A stretch of DNA of 64,000 nt from Bacteroidota bacterium (GTDB lineage Bacteria > Bacteroidota > Bacteroidia > B-17B0 > Aurantibacillaceae): assembly GCA_021155905.1 (NCBI GenBank), contig JAJNBG010000013.1, forward strand, positions 1 through 64,000, in the 5' to 3' direction. A program made the position numbers and the translations under genes. The notes under the pieces are model-generated. The model did no database searches, was not told the origin of the DNA, and saw nothing but the letters and a program-made list of their open reading frames with translations. Below are positions 35,086-43,644 of the stretch, in pieces (the first letter of the stretch is position 1; the number at the start of each line of letters is the position of its first letter).

Positions 35086-35862
35086 TTATTTTTGAATGGC
35101 TTGTTGAATGGAATTGGTTAACTCCACAAATTCATTCACGGATAATTGTTCCGCCCTTTTGTCGAGGTACACCGATTCTACAACATGGTTCCCACTTAAT
35201 ACTTTCACTGAATTACGCACCGTTTTACGTCGCTGGTTAAAAGAAGCCTTCACCACTTTAAAGAACAGTTCCTCATCACAGTTCAATTTGGCAGTCGTAT
35301 TGCGCGTTAAACGAATCACGGCCGATTTTACTTTTGGCGGAGGATTGAATACATGCTCGCTTACCGTAAATAGATATTCGATCTTGTAAAAAGCCTGCAG
35401 CAATACGCTTAAGATGCCATAGGTTTTGGTTCCCGGTTTTTCAGCAATACGCTGCGCCACTTCGCGTTGAAACATACCTACCACGCAGTTAATATTACTC
35501 CGATATTCCAATACCCTAAACATAATTTGCGTGGAGATGTTGTAGGGGAAATTTCCGATCAGATAAAAATTACCGGCAGATGCAAATGGAGAAAGGTCTG
35601 CCTCTAAAAAATCCTGGAATTTAAATTTGTGCGCGTGTTGCGGATACTTTTCTTTTAAAAAATCAATGGACTCTGTGTCAATGTCGAAGGCAGTGAAGTT
35701 GTCCTTCTCCACCATGTATTGGGTAATGACACCGGTACCTGGCCCGATCTCTAAAATAGGAGTATCGTCCTTCGGTAAGGAATTTACAATCTTCTGCGCT
35801 ATGTTTAAGTCCGTTAAGAAATGCTGGCCTAAATGTTTCTTTGCTTTTACCGGTGATGCCAT
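35086..35862 (-). CDS. rsmA: 16S rRNA dimethyladenosine transferase RsmA (KsgA)
   Basis: 258 residues. N-terminal KKHLGQHFLTDLNIAQKIV, SAM-binding ILEIGPGTGVIT (residues 36-47), acidic FDIDTESIDFL and NFPYNIS (catalytic N-x-P-Y). The C-terminal helical part has FNPPPKVKSAVIRL and VKASFNQRRKTVRNSVK, all as in RsmA. It dimethylates two adjacent adenines in the 3' hairpin of 16S rRNA during small-subunit assembly. It is upstream of the LytS gene by 71 bp, with no functional link expected. Confidence 0.96.
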   Translation of the reverse strand: MASPVKAKKHLGQHFLTDLNIAQKIVNSLPKDDTPILEIGPGTGVITQYMVEKDNFTAFDIDTESIDFLKEKYPQHAHKFKFQDFLEADLSPFASAGNFYLIGNFPYNISTQIMFRVLEYRSNINCVVGMFQREVAQRIAEKPGTKTYGILSVLLQAFYKIEYLFTVSEHVFNPPPKVKSAVIRLTRNTTAKLNCDEELFFKVVKASFNQRRKTVRNSVKVLSGNHVVESVYLDKRAEQLSVNEFVELTNSIQQAIQK

Positions 35863-35945
35863 GCTTTAAAAGTAATGAAAAATTTCAAGTTTCGCTGTTT
35901 AATGTAAGATTGTCATTACATTTATAGCGTCATTAATTGATCTTT

Positions 35946-36680
35946 ATGAAATTATTTATCTGTCTTCTTTTGTGCCTGACGGACGCTGTATTTGCCCAAA
36001 CTGCTGATAGTTTAAAAACAAAAAAATGGGCGGTTGGTGTTACCGGTTCGCCGGATTATTGTTATCAGATCCCTTATACGTCAAAGGTAAGTTCTGGTTA
36101 TACAGGCACTGACACAAAAGCAAATAATGGTATCACTGCCGGGTTTAATGTTGTTTATAAAGTAAGCAAAAGAATCGGAATTGAAATAGCCGTTTTATAT
36201 TCTACTAAAGGAATCGTGGCGCATATGCCCCCGTGGATCACACCAGGTGGAACATACGATCCTTCCATTCCAAATGGCGGAGGTAGTACGATGGAACCTG
36301 AAAAGCGAACGGCGTATAAATACCAATACCTTGAGGTCCCTTTAAAGATCAACTGTTATATACTGAATAGAAGATTTAAAGTATTTCCGTCTCTTGGTGT
36401 TTCGGCTAATTTATTTCTAGGAAAAAAAACGGCCACTACTGTTTTGGATAATGCTGAGATCAGGAAAACAACGATTTCTCATAGTTATAACAGCAAAAAT
36501 ATTCCGGTAGTTGATGCTGCGCTTTTAGTGGGAATAGGCTTCAGCTACGACATTAATAGAAATGTATTTATTAAACTGGAGCCTTCCTACCGCCAATTTC
36601 TAAGACCATTAGTTGATGCGCCTGTTAGCGGGTATTTGTATTCTGTGGGAATGAATACAGGAATTTATCTACGGTTTTAA
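35946..36680 (+). CDS. Outer-membrane beta-barrel protein (porin/PorT-like family)
   Basis: 244 residues from the ATG at 35946; a TTG three codons upstream is less likely. Signal peptide MKLFICLLLCLTDAVFAQ. About eight to ten amphipathic strands alternate with turns (KWAVGVTGSPDYCYQIP, GITAGFNVVYKVSKRIGIEIAVLYSTKG, YLEVPLKINCYILNRRFKVFPSLGVSANLFLG, AALLVGIGFSYDINRNVFIKLEPSYRQF). It ends with a strand finishing in R-F, the terminal aromatic of outer-membrane barrels. This is the general OMP_b-brl_2 type; the role is unknown. Its stop codon overlaps that of the convergent gene (TTAA shared). Confidence 0.85.
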   Translation: MKLFICLLLCLTDAVFAQTADSLKTKKWAVGVTGSPDYCYQIPYTSKVSSGYTGTDTKANNGITAGFNVVYKVSKRIGIEIAVLYSTKGIVAHMPPWITPGGTYDPSIPNGGGSTMEPEKRTAYKYQYLEVPLKINCYILNRRFKVFPSLGVSANLFLGKKTATTVLDNAEIRKTTISHSYNSKNIPVVDAALLVGIGFSYDINRNVFIKLEPSYRQFLRPLVDAPVSGYLYSVGMNTGIYLRF

Positions 36681-37177
36681 TTTGATTTTGTTAAGTTTCT
36701 GTAATCTGTATCCAAAACTCTAATCGTCACATTCTTTCGAATATACACATGTTTGTCCTGAATTCTCCTTACAATAATTCCCCCGAGCAGGAGCGCAGAA
36801 CACACAACAACAGTTTGTTCGTTGACAATCGTCGCATGTCCTTTTGCGATGTTGTGACCGGTATCTAATAAGAAAAACAAAAAACTGCTTCCGAAAAAGA
36901 AGGGACTGATGAGCGCCCCTCTTATTTTAATAGCTTTTAACGCGCTTATTTTAACAACAGAATCATTATCGAAGACGAGCACACTGTCGTTCATATTCAC
37001 CAGTTTGTGAGTTTTGTAAAACAAATCACCTATCAGTTTATAATCGATATTGGAATTGTTGAAGAACTGGTACGACTTTGATTTTCCAAAAATTGAATGA
37101 TAGTTTAACTCCAGAATTTTTTGCGCAAAAGTGTGATTCATCACTGCGCATAAAATTATGAGGATTGACCACTTCAT
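36677..37177 (-). CDS. Secreted or membrane protein of unknown function, coupled to DUF4286
   Basis: 166 residues from the ATG at 37177, where a signal peptide begins (MKWSILIILCAVMNHTFAQ). A longer frame up to 37336 lies inside the DUF4286 gene and lacks that feature. After ILELNYHSIFGKSKSY come two hydrophobic segments (GALISPFFFGSSFLFFLLDTG and VVVCSALLLGGIIVRR) and a C-terminus NVTIRVLDTDYRN. I do not recognise a family. Its ATG follows the DUF4286 stop codon after one base, so the two are cotranscribed. Its stop codon overlaps that of the plus-strand barrel gene. Confidence 0.6.
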   Translation of the reverse strand: MKWSILIILCAVMNHTFAQKILELNYHSIFGKSKSYQFFNNSNIDYKLIGDLFYKTHKLVNMNDSVLVFDNDSVVKISALKAIKIRGALISPFFFGSSFLFFLLDTGHNIAKGHATIVNEQTVVVCSALLLGGIIVRRIQDKHVYIRKNVTIRVLDTDYRNLTKSN

Positions 37178-37178
37178 C

Positions 37179-37478
37179 TTATAAAATTTCCAACAAGGTT
37201 CGGAAGGCAGCATACTTTCCTTCATAACGTTTGGTGTGCTCTTCCTGAAGGCGGGAAGCATGATTTTTCTGGTAGGCTTCAATATCTTCCATGGCATTAA
37301 AGGTATATTGGACAGAAAAGGTAGCGCCCTCGTCATCTACATTTAAGACCCGACAAATTTTATTTTCAGTGAAATGCCCGGTTTTTAACACGTCCGGTAC
37401 ATGAACCGTTTTCATCCAGTTAAGCCATTCTTCGGCTAGTGATTTATCAATGCTGACGGTAACGTTGTATATATACAT
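37179..37478 (-). CDS. DUF4286 protein
   Basis: 99 residues from the ATG at 37478: MYIYNVTVSIDKSLAEEWLNWMKTVHVPDVLKTGHF is the typical opening of DUF4286. NKICRVLNVDDEGATFSVQYTF, then YQKNHASRLQEEHTKRYEGKYAAFRTLLEIL, complete the family. It probably folds as a ferredoxin-like dimeric alpha/beta barrel and has no known reaction. The frame extends upstream to 37523, but that leader has no homology. It is transcribed with the 166-residue protein gene 1 bp downstream. Confidence 0.85.
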   Translation of the reverse strand: MYIYNVTVSIDKSLAEEWLNWMKTVHVPDVLKTGHFTENKICRVLNVDDEGATFSVQYTFNAMEDIEAYQKNHASRLQEEHTKRYEGKYAAFRTLLEIL

Positions 37479-37624
37479 AGTACTTAGTTTTATGTTGTCT
37501 CTTCGAGTATAATTTGCCTGCATCCTTCAGATTCATATCGCGAAGCTAAACAATCGGTTCTCGATACTATTTTTTGCAAGAGGCAGGCAAAAATTCACTC
37601 GAACAGACTTTCGTCTTTTTAAAA

Positions 37625-39445
37625 TTAGTTAACAATATCTCCTCTTAAATCCCGGTATCGCTTTCTGGCATCTACGACATAAATGCTTCCCGGATACTTC
37701 ACCAGCATGTCCTGGTACAATTGCTTTGCCTTTTCTTTATCATTCAAATAGCGTTCATACAATTCCGCTTCTTTAAATAAGGCATCATCTCCATATAACT
37801 CTGCCGGGTAAAATTCTAAAATGTTCTGGTACATTTTGGCAGCTTCAGCATATTGGTTTGTCCGTTTATAGATCTCCGCTTTTTTATAATAAATATCGTC
37901 CCCCAGTGTATGTTCGCTAAATACCAGGTTAATGCTATCGAGTCGGGCAATGGCCCTGTCGTATTGATGTTGCAGGATTAAAAGCTCGGCTGATGAAAAC
38001 ATGCTTAAGGGCGCTGCATTGGTATCTATGCCAATCGCGTCACTGATAATTAACGAAAGATCCAATGCATCATTGGCAATGGTTTTTGTAGTGGCACCTT
38101 TTAATACATCACATTGCGCTTTGGCCCATTTAAAATCGGACGCATAATAACTTAGTTTGGCGTTTCTGAATTTAGCACCCTGTCCTACCGGTTCATATTT
38201 AAAATCTTTTTCAACCTGGGAATATAACAAAGATGCATCCCAGATATTTCCGATCAGTAAGTGCATATCTCCCAGGTCCAATTTAATTTCAGCCAACAGG
38301 TTTTTGTCAAATGAGTATTGTGCCATCACTTCCTCTAATGACTGAATTGCATCTTGTGGTCGGTTTAAATAATAGGCTTTTAGCAAGGCTGATTTTTTGA
38401 TCAGGGGAAATGTAAGGTTACTGATCCCATAGGTCTTAATTGCCGTTTCCATATTGGCATTCAGGGCTACCGCATCGGCGGTCGGTGGGTTTGACTGGCC
38501 GGTTAGTTGCAGGTAATTGGCGTTCAGTTTTTCGATGTTGGCCAGATCGTAATAAGGATTATCTTTTCCTTTACTAATTACATACTGGTAACATCTTTCT
38601 GCCACTTCATAGTTTTCATTACTGATAGAAAGCTTTGCCAGTTCCATCAGGCGCGTACCGTCACCTTTCTGGCGTTTATCCAACGCCTTTGATTGAACAA
38701 AAGAACCATTGAAATCTTTTTGCTGGTTTAGGATAAAGATCAGAAATTCAGATAAAATAGTTTTATCTGATTTTTGCTGAATACGTTTTTGAAGTTCTTC
38801 TTTTAAAATGGGATTATTAAACCCACCGTTTTTGTCATCGTATCCTAAAGACTGTTGCAGGTTGGCCTGGGCGGTGTACAGTTCGCTTTCCCTGAATTCA
38901 ATAGCGTCCAGGTATTCGTTTACCATAGCCCTCAGGTCGCCCTTCTTTTTATATATATCAGCTATTTCATAATAGTAAGGATAGGTCTCAGGGGTTGCCT
39001 TACGGCCTTTGCGGTAAACTTCGATCGCGTAATCGTATAGTTCCACTTCTTCAAACGAATGTGCCAACGCAAAAATTGTACTCTGTTCAGGAATCACTTC
39101 TTTTACTGCTTTGTCGTACTGGTCCTTTTCCTTATCCGGATTCCCCATCAGTTTATAAACGAGTCCGAGCTTCACATACAAATGAGCGTTGGTTGTACTG
39201 TGTTTGATATGACGTTTGGTAATCTTCTCGGCAGTTTTATAATCTTTGGTGGCAAGCAAACAATTAAAATAATAAACGAAGTAGGCATCCGGCAGTTTAT
39301 CATACAGTTTTTCAAAGTAGACGACCGCCTTATCGTATTGTTTTTCGTTATAATACTGCATCGCCAGTTTGTCGTCTGTTGTTTTTTGCGCATTTACATG
39401 AGTAAACAACAGAAGGAACAGTATGCATATTAACAAATGTTTCAA
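37625..39445 (-). CDS. Tetratricopeptide-repeat protein
   Basis: 606 residues with a signal peptide ending at HVNAQ. Helical TPR units run throughout: KLAMQYYNEKQYDKAVVYFEKLYDKLP, YDYAIEVYRKGRKATPETYPYYYEIADIYKKKGD, and at the C-terminus YKRTNQYAEAAKMYQNILEFYPAELYGDDALFKEAELYERYLNDKEKAKQLYQDMLVKYPGSIYVVDARKRYRDLRG. The last part matches the YbgF/BamD-like TPR arrangement used by envelope scaffolds. It is likely periplasmic. The lipoprotein gene lies 7 bp upstream, so the two form an operon. Specific partner unknown. Confidence 0.85.
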   Translation of the reverse strand: MKHLLICILFLLLFTHVNAQKTTDDKLAMQYYNEKQYDKAVVYFEKLYDKLPDAYFVYYFNCLLATKDYKTAEKITKRHIKHSTTNAHLYVKLGLVYKLMGNPDKEKDQYDKAVKEVIPEQSTIFALAHSFEEVELYDYAIEVYRKGRKATPETYPYYYEIADIYKKKGDLRAMVNEYLDAIEFRESELYTAQANLQQSLGYDDKNGGFNNPILKEELQKRIQQKSDKTILSEFLIFILNQQKDFNGSFVQSKALDKRQKGDGTRLMELAKLSISNENYEVAERCYQYVISKGKDNPYYDLANIEKLNANYLQLTGQSNPPTADAVALNANMETAIKTYGISNLTFPLIKKSALLKAYYLNRPQDAIQSLEEVMAQYSFDKNLLAEIKLDLGDMHLLIGNIWDASLLYSQVEKDFKYEPVGQGAKFRNAKLSYYASDFKWAKAQCDVLKGATTKTIANDALDLSLIISDAIGIDTNAAPLSMFSSAELLILQHQYDRAIARLDSINLVFSEHTLGDDIYYKKAEIYKRTNQYAEAAKMYQNILEFYPAELYGDDALFKEAELYERYLNDKEKAKQLYQDMLVKYPGSIYVVDARKRYRDLRGDIVN

Positions 39446-39452
39446 ATGATAA

Positions 39453-40043
39453 TTAATTAGTGCGTTTGATTTCCGGATGTACCAGCTCTGGCAAAATACC
39501 GGAGTTTAATTGTTTCACCAGATCCTCGCATACTGGCAAAGATCGATGGAACACTTCCAGGTGTTTGCGGATGGCTTCCGTATTTATTTTTAATTCTTCA
39601 ATAATGGTTTCGGCCTGTTTTTTTTCCTCATTGATAAATTCAACGGCTTCTTCCTCATCAATGCTCCCGGTTTTGAGATCGTGGGATAAGGTTTGTAATT
39701 GTGTAACTGATAAACCTGCTTCATTTAGCCAGGAAGTCCGGTAAGCGAGGTAATCCTGCATTCCTTTTCCAACCGATTGAAAATCCTGTAATTTTTCTGC
39801 AACTGTTTTCGATACCGTATCTTTTAAATGGCTATTAAGGAAAAGGGAGTAGGTGTAATGCTTTGAATAGGCATTCACACATCCTGCACTGTCCACGGTT
39901 TTGAAATTGGTGACCGCTTGCTGCAAAACAACTTTTAAGCTATCGAGTTCTTTCACGTATTTTTCATAAGCATGCGTATTCCGGCACGACGAAAAAATAA
40001 ACGCCAGAGCCGAAACAGATATTATTAAAAACAGGGTTCTCAT
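39453..40043 (-). CDS. Lipoprotein of unknown function, helical
   Basis: 196 residues from the ATG at 40043 (MRTLFLIISVSALAFIFSSC). The lipobox is F-S-S-C, Cys20. The mature part is mainly alpha-helical with heptad-like spacing: YEKYVKELDSLKVVLQQAVTNF, EEEAVEFINEEKKQAETIIEELKINTEAIRKHLEVFH. This suggests a coiled coil. I do not recognise a family. It is 7 bp upstream of the TPR gene and likely acts with it at the envelope. Confidence 0.75.
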   Translation of the reverse strand: MRTLFLIISVSALAFIFSSCRNTHAYEKYVKELDSLKVVLQQAVTNFKTVDSAGCVNAYSKHYTYSLFLNSHLKDTVSKTVAEKLQDFQSVGKGMQDYLAYRTSWLNEAGLSVTQLQTLSHDLKTGSIDEEEAVEFINEEKKQAETIIEELKINTEAIRKHLEVFHRSLPVCEDLVKQLNSGILPELVHPEIKRTN

Positions 40044-40218
40044 GTAAATCACTAAAAATCAAATTTAAGTTTAATTGCTCAATAACAAAAGAAGATGTGT
40101 TATTTAAAAGTCTTAAAAAGTACTAAAACAAAAGGCCTTGCAATAACCCTCTATCCTATGTCAAAACCATTGAAACAAAAACAGATCATTATCACTGATT
40201 ATAAATTATATTTACAAT

Positions 40219-41463
40219 ATGGTTTTAACGCTTTTAAAAGAGAGCATTGTTTTCGCCTGGGGTGCTTTGGTGGCCAATAAGCTCAGAACCTTTCTTAGTT
40301 TATTAGGTATTACTATTGGTATTTTTGCCATAATCACGGTTTTTACAATTGTAGATAGTCTGGAACGCAACATCCGTGGAAGTGTTCAGAGTCTTGGAGA
40401 TAACGTGGTATTTGTCATGAAATGGCCCTGGACTTTTGGCCCGGATTATCCCTGGTGGAAATACATGAATCGTCCTGTTCCCGAGTATAGTGAGTTGGCT
40501 GAAGTGGAACGAAAAGCAAAGAGTATTGAAGCGGTTGGATTCCGCATTGGTTCCCGTAAAGTTTTAAAACATAATAATAATACGATTGAAAACGGACTGG
40601 TTTCCGGCTGGTCGTATGGGTATGGACAGGTAAAAGCCTTTGATATTGTGGAGGGACGTTACTTCAGGGAAGATGAGGCCGAAGGTGGTTACAATGTGGT
40701 TATTTTAGGATACACTTTAGCAGATGGCTTATTCCCGAATAATGAATACCCCATTGGAAAAACCATTAAAGTAGCAGGAAGAAATTGTAAGGTCATCGGG
40801 CTTTTTAAAAAGGAAGGCGAAAGTATGCTAGGCAACAGCATGGATAACCAGGCAGTTGTTCCCTACAATTTTGCGCGATTATTTATGGATGTGAAATCCG
40901 AGAACAGCGATCCTTTCATAGCTGCAAAAGCAAAGCCAGGCGTTACCAATGCACAGCTCAAGGATGAGCTAACCGGAATTATGAGAAGCATCCGCGGATT
41001 AAAACCTCTTGCAGATGATGATTTTGCCTTGAATGAAACCAATTTGCTGAGTAAGAATTTTGACGGTTTATTTGATATCGTGGGAATAGCCGGCGCCATC
41101 ATTGGAGGCTTTTCTATTTTAGTTGGTGGTTTTGGCATTGCCAACATTATGTTTGTGTCGGTAAGAGAGCGTACCAATTTAATAGGCATTCAAAAATCAT
41201 TAGGGGCTAAAAATTATTTTATCCTGGCGCAGTTTTTATTCGAAGCTGTGTTTTTATCGTTGATAGGAGGCATCATAGGACTCTTACTCATCTATGTTCT
41301 TACGTTTGCCGCTGACGGCGTGATCGACATGGAAATTACGCTGACCCGTTCCAATATTATTTTAGGCTTAACGATTTCGGTATTGATTGGCATCATAAGT
41401 GGCTTTATTCCTGCTTATGGCGCCTCGCAGTTAGACCCGGTGGAAGCTATCCGGACAAATTAA
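40219..41463 (+). CDS. MacB/FtsX-type ABC transporter permease
   Basis: 414 residues. Topology is that of MacB permeases: an N-terminal helix after FAWGALVANKLRTFLSLLGITIGIFAIITVF, a periplasmic MacB_PCD domain of about 220 residues (VIGLFKKEGESMLGNSMDNQAVVPY), then three helices with IVGGFGIANIMFVSVRERTNLIGIQKSLGAK and a C-terminal SGFIPAYGASQLDPVEAIRTN. Such permeases need an ATPase of the LolD/MacB type, which is not encoded next to it. Family roles are export or lipoprotein-related mechanotransmission. The small membrane protein gene 11 bp downstream is probably cotranscribed. Confidence 0.9.
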   Translation: MVLTLLKESIVFAWGALVANKLRTFLSLLGITIGIFAIITVFTIVDSLERNIRGSVQSLGDNVVFVMKWPWTFGPDYPWWKYMNRPVPEYSELAEVERKAKSIEAVGFRIGSRKVLKHNNNTIENGLVSGWSYGYGQVKAFDIVEGRYFREDEAEGGYNVVILGYTLADGLFPNNEYPIGKTIKVAGRNCKVIGLFKKEGESMLGNSMDNQAVVPYNFARLFMDVKSENSDPFIAAKAKPGVTNAQLKDELTGIMRSIRGLKPLADDDFALNETNLLSKNFDGLFDIVGIAGAIIGGFSILVGGFGIANIMFVSVRERTNLIGIQKSLGAKNYFILAQFLFEAVFLSLIGGIIGLLLIYVLTFAADGVIDMEITLTRSNIILGLTISVLIGIISGFIPAYGASQLDPVEAIRTN

Positions 41464-41474
41464 TTTACAAATTT

Positions 41475-41822
41475 ATGGCGCATGTAGCAAGACCCAAAAC
41501 CATTTCAGTCATCACCGTCATCGCCATTGTGCTGATTCTCCTGGCTTTCCCCATGTTATTTATGCCTTCCATTAAACGCATGGGCGATTTCATTCCCATG
41601 ATTTTGGGAATTATCATCACTCTTCAGTTCGTTTCACTGATTGGAATCTGGCACATGAAGCAATGGGGGGTTCAGTTGTTCATCATTATGTTTTGCACGC
41701 GGGTGATCACCTTCATGTTCCTCGACTTGTATGGCTTCCGCTTCTTTTTCAGCATCTTCTATTCAGTGTTGTTCATCATTTTTTTCCTCATCCATTACAG
41801 GAAAATGGATAGGAATTTATAG
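41475..41822 (+). CDS. Small four-helix membrane protein
   Basis: 115 residues, almost entirely hydrophobic: ISVITVIAIVLILLAFPMLFM, FIPMILGIIITLQFVSLIGIW, WGVQLFIIMFCTRVITFMFLDL, FFFSIFYSVLFIIFFLIHY. No recognised family. It follows the ABC permease gene by 11 bp, same strand. An accessory role to that permease is an inference from position only. Confidence 0.7.
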   Translation: MAHVARPKTISVITVIAIVLILLAFPMLFMPSIKRMGDFIPMILGIIITLQFVSLIGIWHMKQWGVQLFIIMFCTRVITFMFLDLYGFRFFFSIFYSVLFIIFFLIHYRKMDRNL

Positions 41823-41854
41823 TTGTGAGTCTTTTTCAGACTGAATAAGGCAGA

Positions 41855-42199
41855 TTAATGCGGTTGAAAACTCTTGATCAGTTCTTCCTGGCTTTTAGCG
41901 CTTTGATCCAAAGATTGTTTAGCCATATATCCTACAAAACCAAAAATAATCAGCAGGAAAATAGATACAAATAAAAGAATGCGTTTGCTCATGTTATTAA
42001 CAGTGCGGGCCTGTTCGACATGAACCTGTTGCTTAGCTTCCTCGATTTTAATACGGGCCGCTTGTTTCTCAGCTGCGCGTTTCCGTTGTTGCATTGCTTC
42101 ATTATAATACAATGTATCACAAAATGTACAGCGAAATTCCCCTTCGCTGATTATTGATGGACTTGATCCTCCGCAGTTCGGGCATTCCAGATCTTTCAT
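41855..42199 (-). CDS. Zinc-ribbon membrane protein
   Basis: 114 residues. The N-terminus has two CxxC pairs (Cys6-Cys9 in ECPNCGG; Cys24-Cys27 in FRCTFCDT), a classic zinc ribbon. A charged helical linker follows (RKRAAEKQAARIKIEEAKQQ) and one transmembrane helix about 73-92 (LLFVSIFLLIIFGFVGYM). The ribbon would be cytoplasmic. Function unknown. It converges with the small membrane protein gene at 41822. Confidence 0.75.
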   Translation of the reverse strand: MKDLECPNCGGSSPSIISEGEFRCTFCDTLYYNEAMQQRKRAAEKQAARIKIEEAKQQVHVEQARTVNNMSKRILLFVSIFLLIIFGFVGYMAKQSLDQSAKSQEELIKSFQPH

Positions 42200-42551
42200 T
42201 TTTTTAATTTTTGTTATACCAAATATAAAAAATTATTGAAAATGGTTTAAATGTATGAAGAGAGAATAAAAAATTTTCCGGGGAATATGACTTTCGCTAC
42301 AATTGGAAATAGGATTTTTATGGAATTTGATAACAGAACGGGTTTATTAATTTCCAATTAAGGGCTAATTTGTAACCACTTATCAAATGAAACCGACCAC
42401 TTATTAGTTAGTGGTTTTTTAGGGCTGGTTTAGGTATTAATTTTACACTACGTTCTTTATCATAGGTTTTGTTTAGTTTAAACCAATACAATTAGGCTGC
42501 TGTGCTTTAAACGGGGATGGGCACAGCAGCCTTTTTTATGCCCTGTTTTTT
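42200..42551. other. Gene-free stretch with an unassigned terminator
   Basis: No ORF with coding character. It holds the promoter of the zinc-ribbon gene (minus) at its left side and the asd 3' end at its right. The plus strand carries a strong terminator at 42495-42537 with no plus-strand CDS before it nearer than 41822. A weak 6-bp hairpin (ACCACT/AGTGGT) followed by TTTTTT lies at about 42397-42421. Confidence 0.5.
42495..42537 (+). terminator. Strong plus-strand intrinsic terminator without an assigned gene
   Basis: A perfect 11-bp GC-rich stem (42495-42505 with 42521-42531, loop of 15) is followed directly by six T on the plus strand. On the minus strand no T run follows, so it is oriented against asd. 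It may end a small plus-strand RNA beginning near 42470, where TAGGTTTTG resembles a Bacteroidota -7 box. Confidence 0.6.
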
Positions 42552-43541
42552 CTAAACTAAATGATTTTCTACCAGGTATTCTGCAATCTGCACAGCATTG
42601 GTCGCAGCTCCCTTACGAAGGTTGTCCGAAACGATCCACATGTTTAATGTTTTTGGCTGAGTTTCATCTCTACGGATCCGTCCGACAAATACCTCGTCCT
42701 TATTATGAGCAGTCATTGGCATCGGGTAGATTTGGTTGGCAATATCATCCTGTAGAATCACTCCTTTTGTGTTTCTCATGAGCTCAAAAATATCCTTTAC
42801 TTCAAATTCATTTTCAAATTCCACATTCACACTTTCGCTATGTCCGCCCATTACAGGTATACGAACGGTTGTAGCAGTTAAACGGATTGAATCGTCCCCC
42901 ATGATCTTTTTGGTTTCATTCACCATTTTCATTTCTTCTTTGGTGTAGCCGTTATCAGTAAAGACATCAATCTGGGGAATGACATTCAGATCAATTTTAT
43001 ATTTATAGGCCATTTCACCTTCTTTACCGGCACGCTCATTCATTAACTGATCAACAGCTTTTACACCGGTTCCGGTTACAGATTGATAGGTAGAAACAAC
43101 TACGCGTTTAATCTTATATTTTTTATGCAAAGGATTTAATGCAACCACCATTTGGATAGTAGAACAGTTGGGATTGGCAATGATTTTATCGTTTGATGTT
43201 AATTCACCTGCATTGATTTCCGGCACCACTAATTTTTTCGTAGGATCCATGCGCCAGGCACTGGAGTTATCAATAACCGTAATACCTGCTTCCGCAAATT
43301 TTGGAGCCCATTCCAAAGAAGTACTGCCACCCGCAGAAAACAAAGCAATTTCTGGCTTTGCGGCAATGGCATCCAGCATAGAATACACCTTATAGGTTTT
43401 CCCTTTAAAAGTAATTTCTTTGCCTACTGATCTTTCGGAAGCTACGGGAATCAGGTCCGTTAAAGGAAAGTTCCTTTCCGCTAATACTTCTAACATTTTG
43501 GTTCCTACCAAACCGGTTGCTCCTACGACAGCGATTTTCAT
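42552..43541 (-). CDS. asd: Aspartate-semialdehyde dehydrogenase
   Basis: 329 residues. NADP-binding VVGATGLVGTKMLEVL at the N-terminus; SAGGSTSLEWAP; DNSSAWRMDP; catalytic Cys126 in NPNCSTIQ; STYQSVTGTGVKAV; RIPVMGGHSESVNVEFE with the conserved catalytic His region. It reduces aspartyl phosphate to the semialdehyde for lysine/diaminopimelate, threonine and methionine synthesis. It is a single gene; the neighbour upstream is divergent. Confidence 0.96.
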   Translation of the reverse strand: MKIAVVGATGLVGTKMLEVLAERNFPLTDLIPVASERSVGKEITFKGKTYKVYSMLDAIAAKPEIALFSAGGSTSLEWAPKFAEAGITVIDNSSAWRMDPTKKLVVPEINAGELTSNDKIIANPNCSTIQMVVALNPLHKKYKIKRVVVSTYQSVTGTGVKAVDQLMNERAGKEGEMAYKYKIDLNVIPQIDVFTDNGYTKEEMKMVNETKKIMGDDSIRLTATTVRIPVMGGHSESVNVEFENEFEVKDIFELMRNTKGVILQDDIANQIYPMPMTAHNKDEVFVGRIRRDETQPKTLNMWIVSDNLRKGAATNAVQIAEYLVENHLV

Positions 43542-43644
43542 GTGTAATGGTGTGTTATGATATGATTAAATACTGGAGCCCAAAGTTGTTAAATTATTCT
43601 CTATCAAAAAAATTTCTTATTTTAGTTTTTCATAACTTCTAAAA

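Noticed and set aside
36677..37336. Longer form of the 166-residue protein starting at 37336
   Set aside because: The extra 53 residues overlap the DUF4286 gene in another frame, and the signal peptide starts at 37177.
39059..39433. 124-codon plus-strand ORF within the TPR gene
   Set aside because: It is antisense to clear TPR helices and encodes F/I/V-rich sequence typical of the reverse of Lys/Asn codons.
40219..41463. FtsX/MacB permease as part of a complete efflux pump
   Set aside because: No ATPase, membrane-fusion or outer-membrane gene adjoins; only the permease can be claimed.
42397..42421. ACCACT/AGTGGT hairpin followed by six T
   Set aside because: The stem is only 6 bp and no transcript is assigned; listed only within the gap description.
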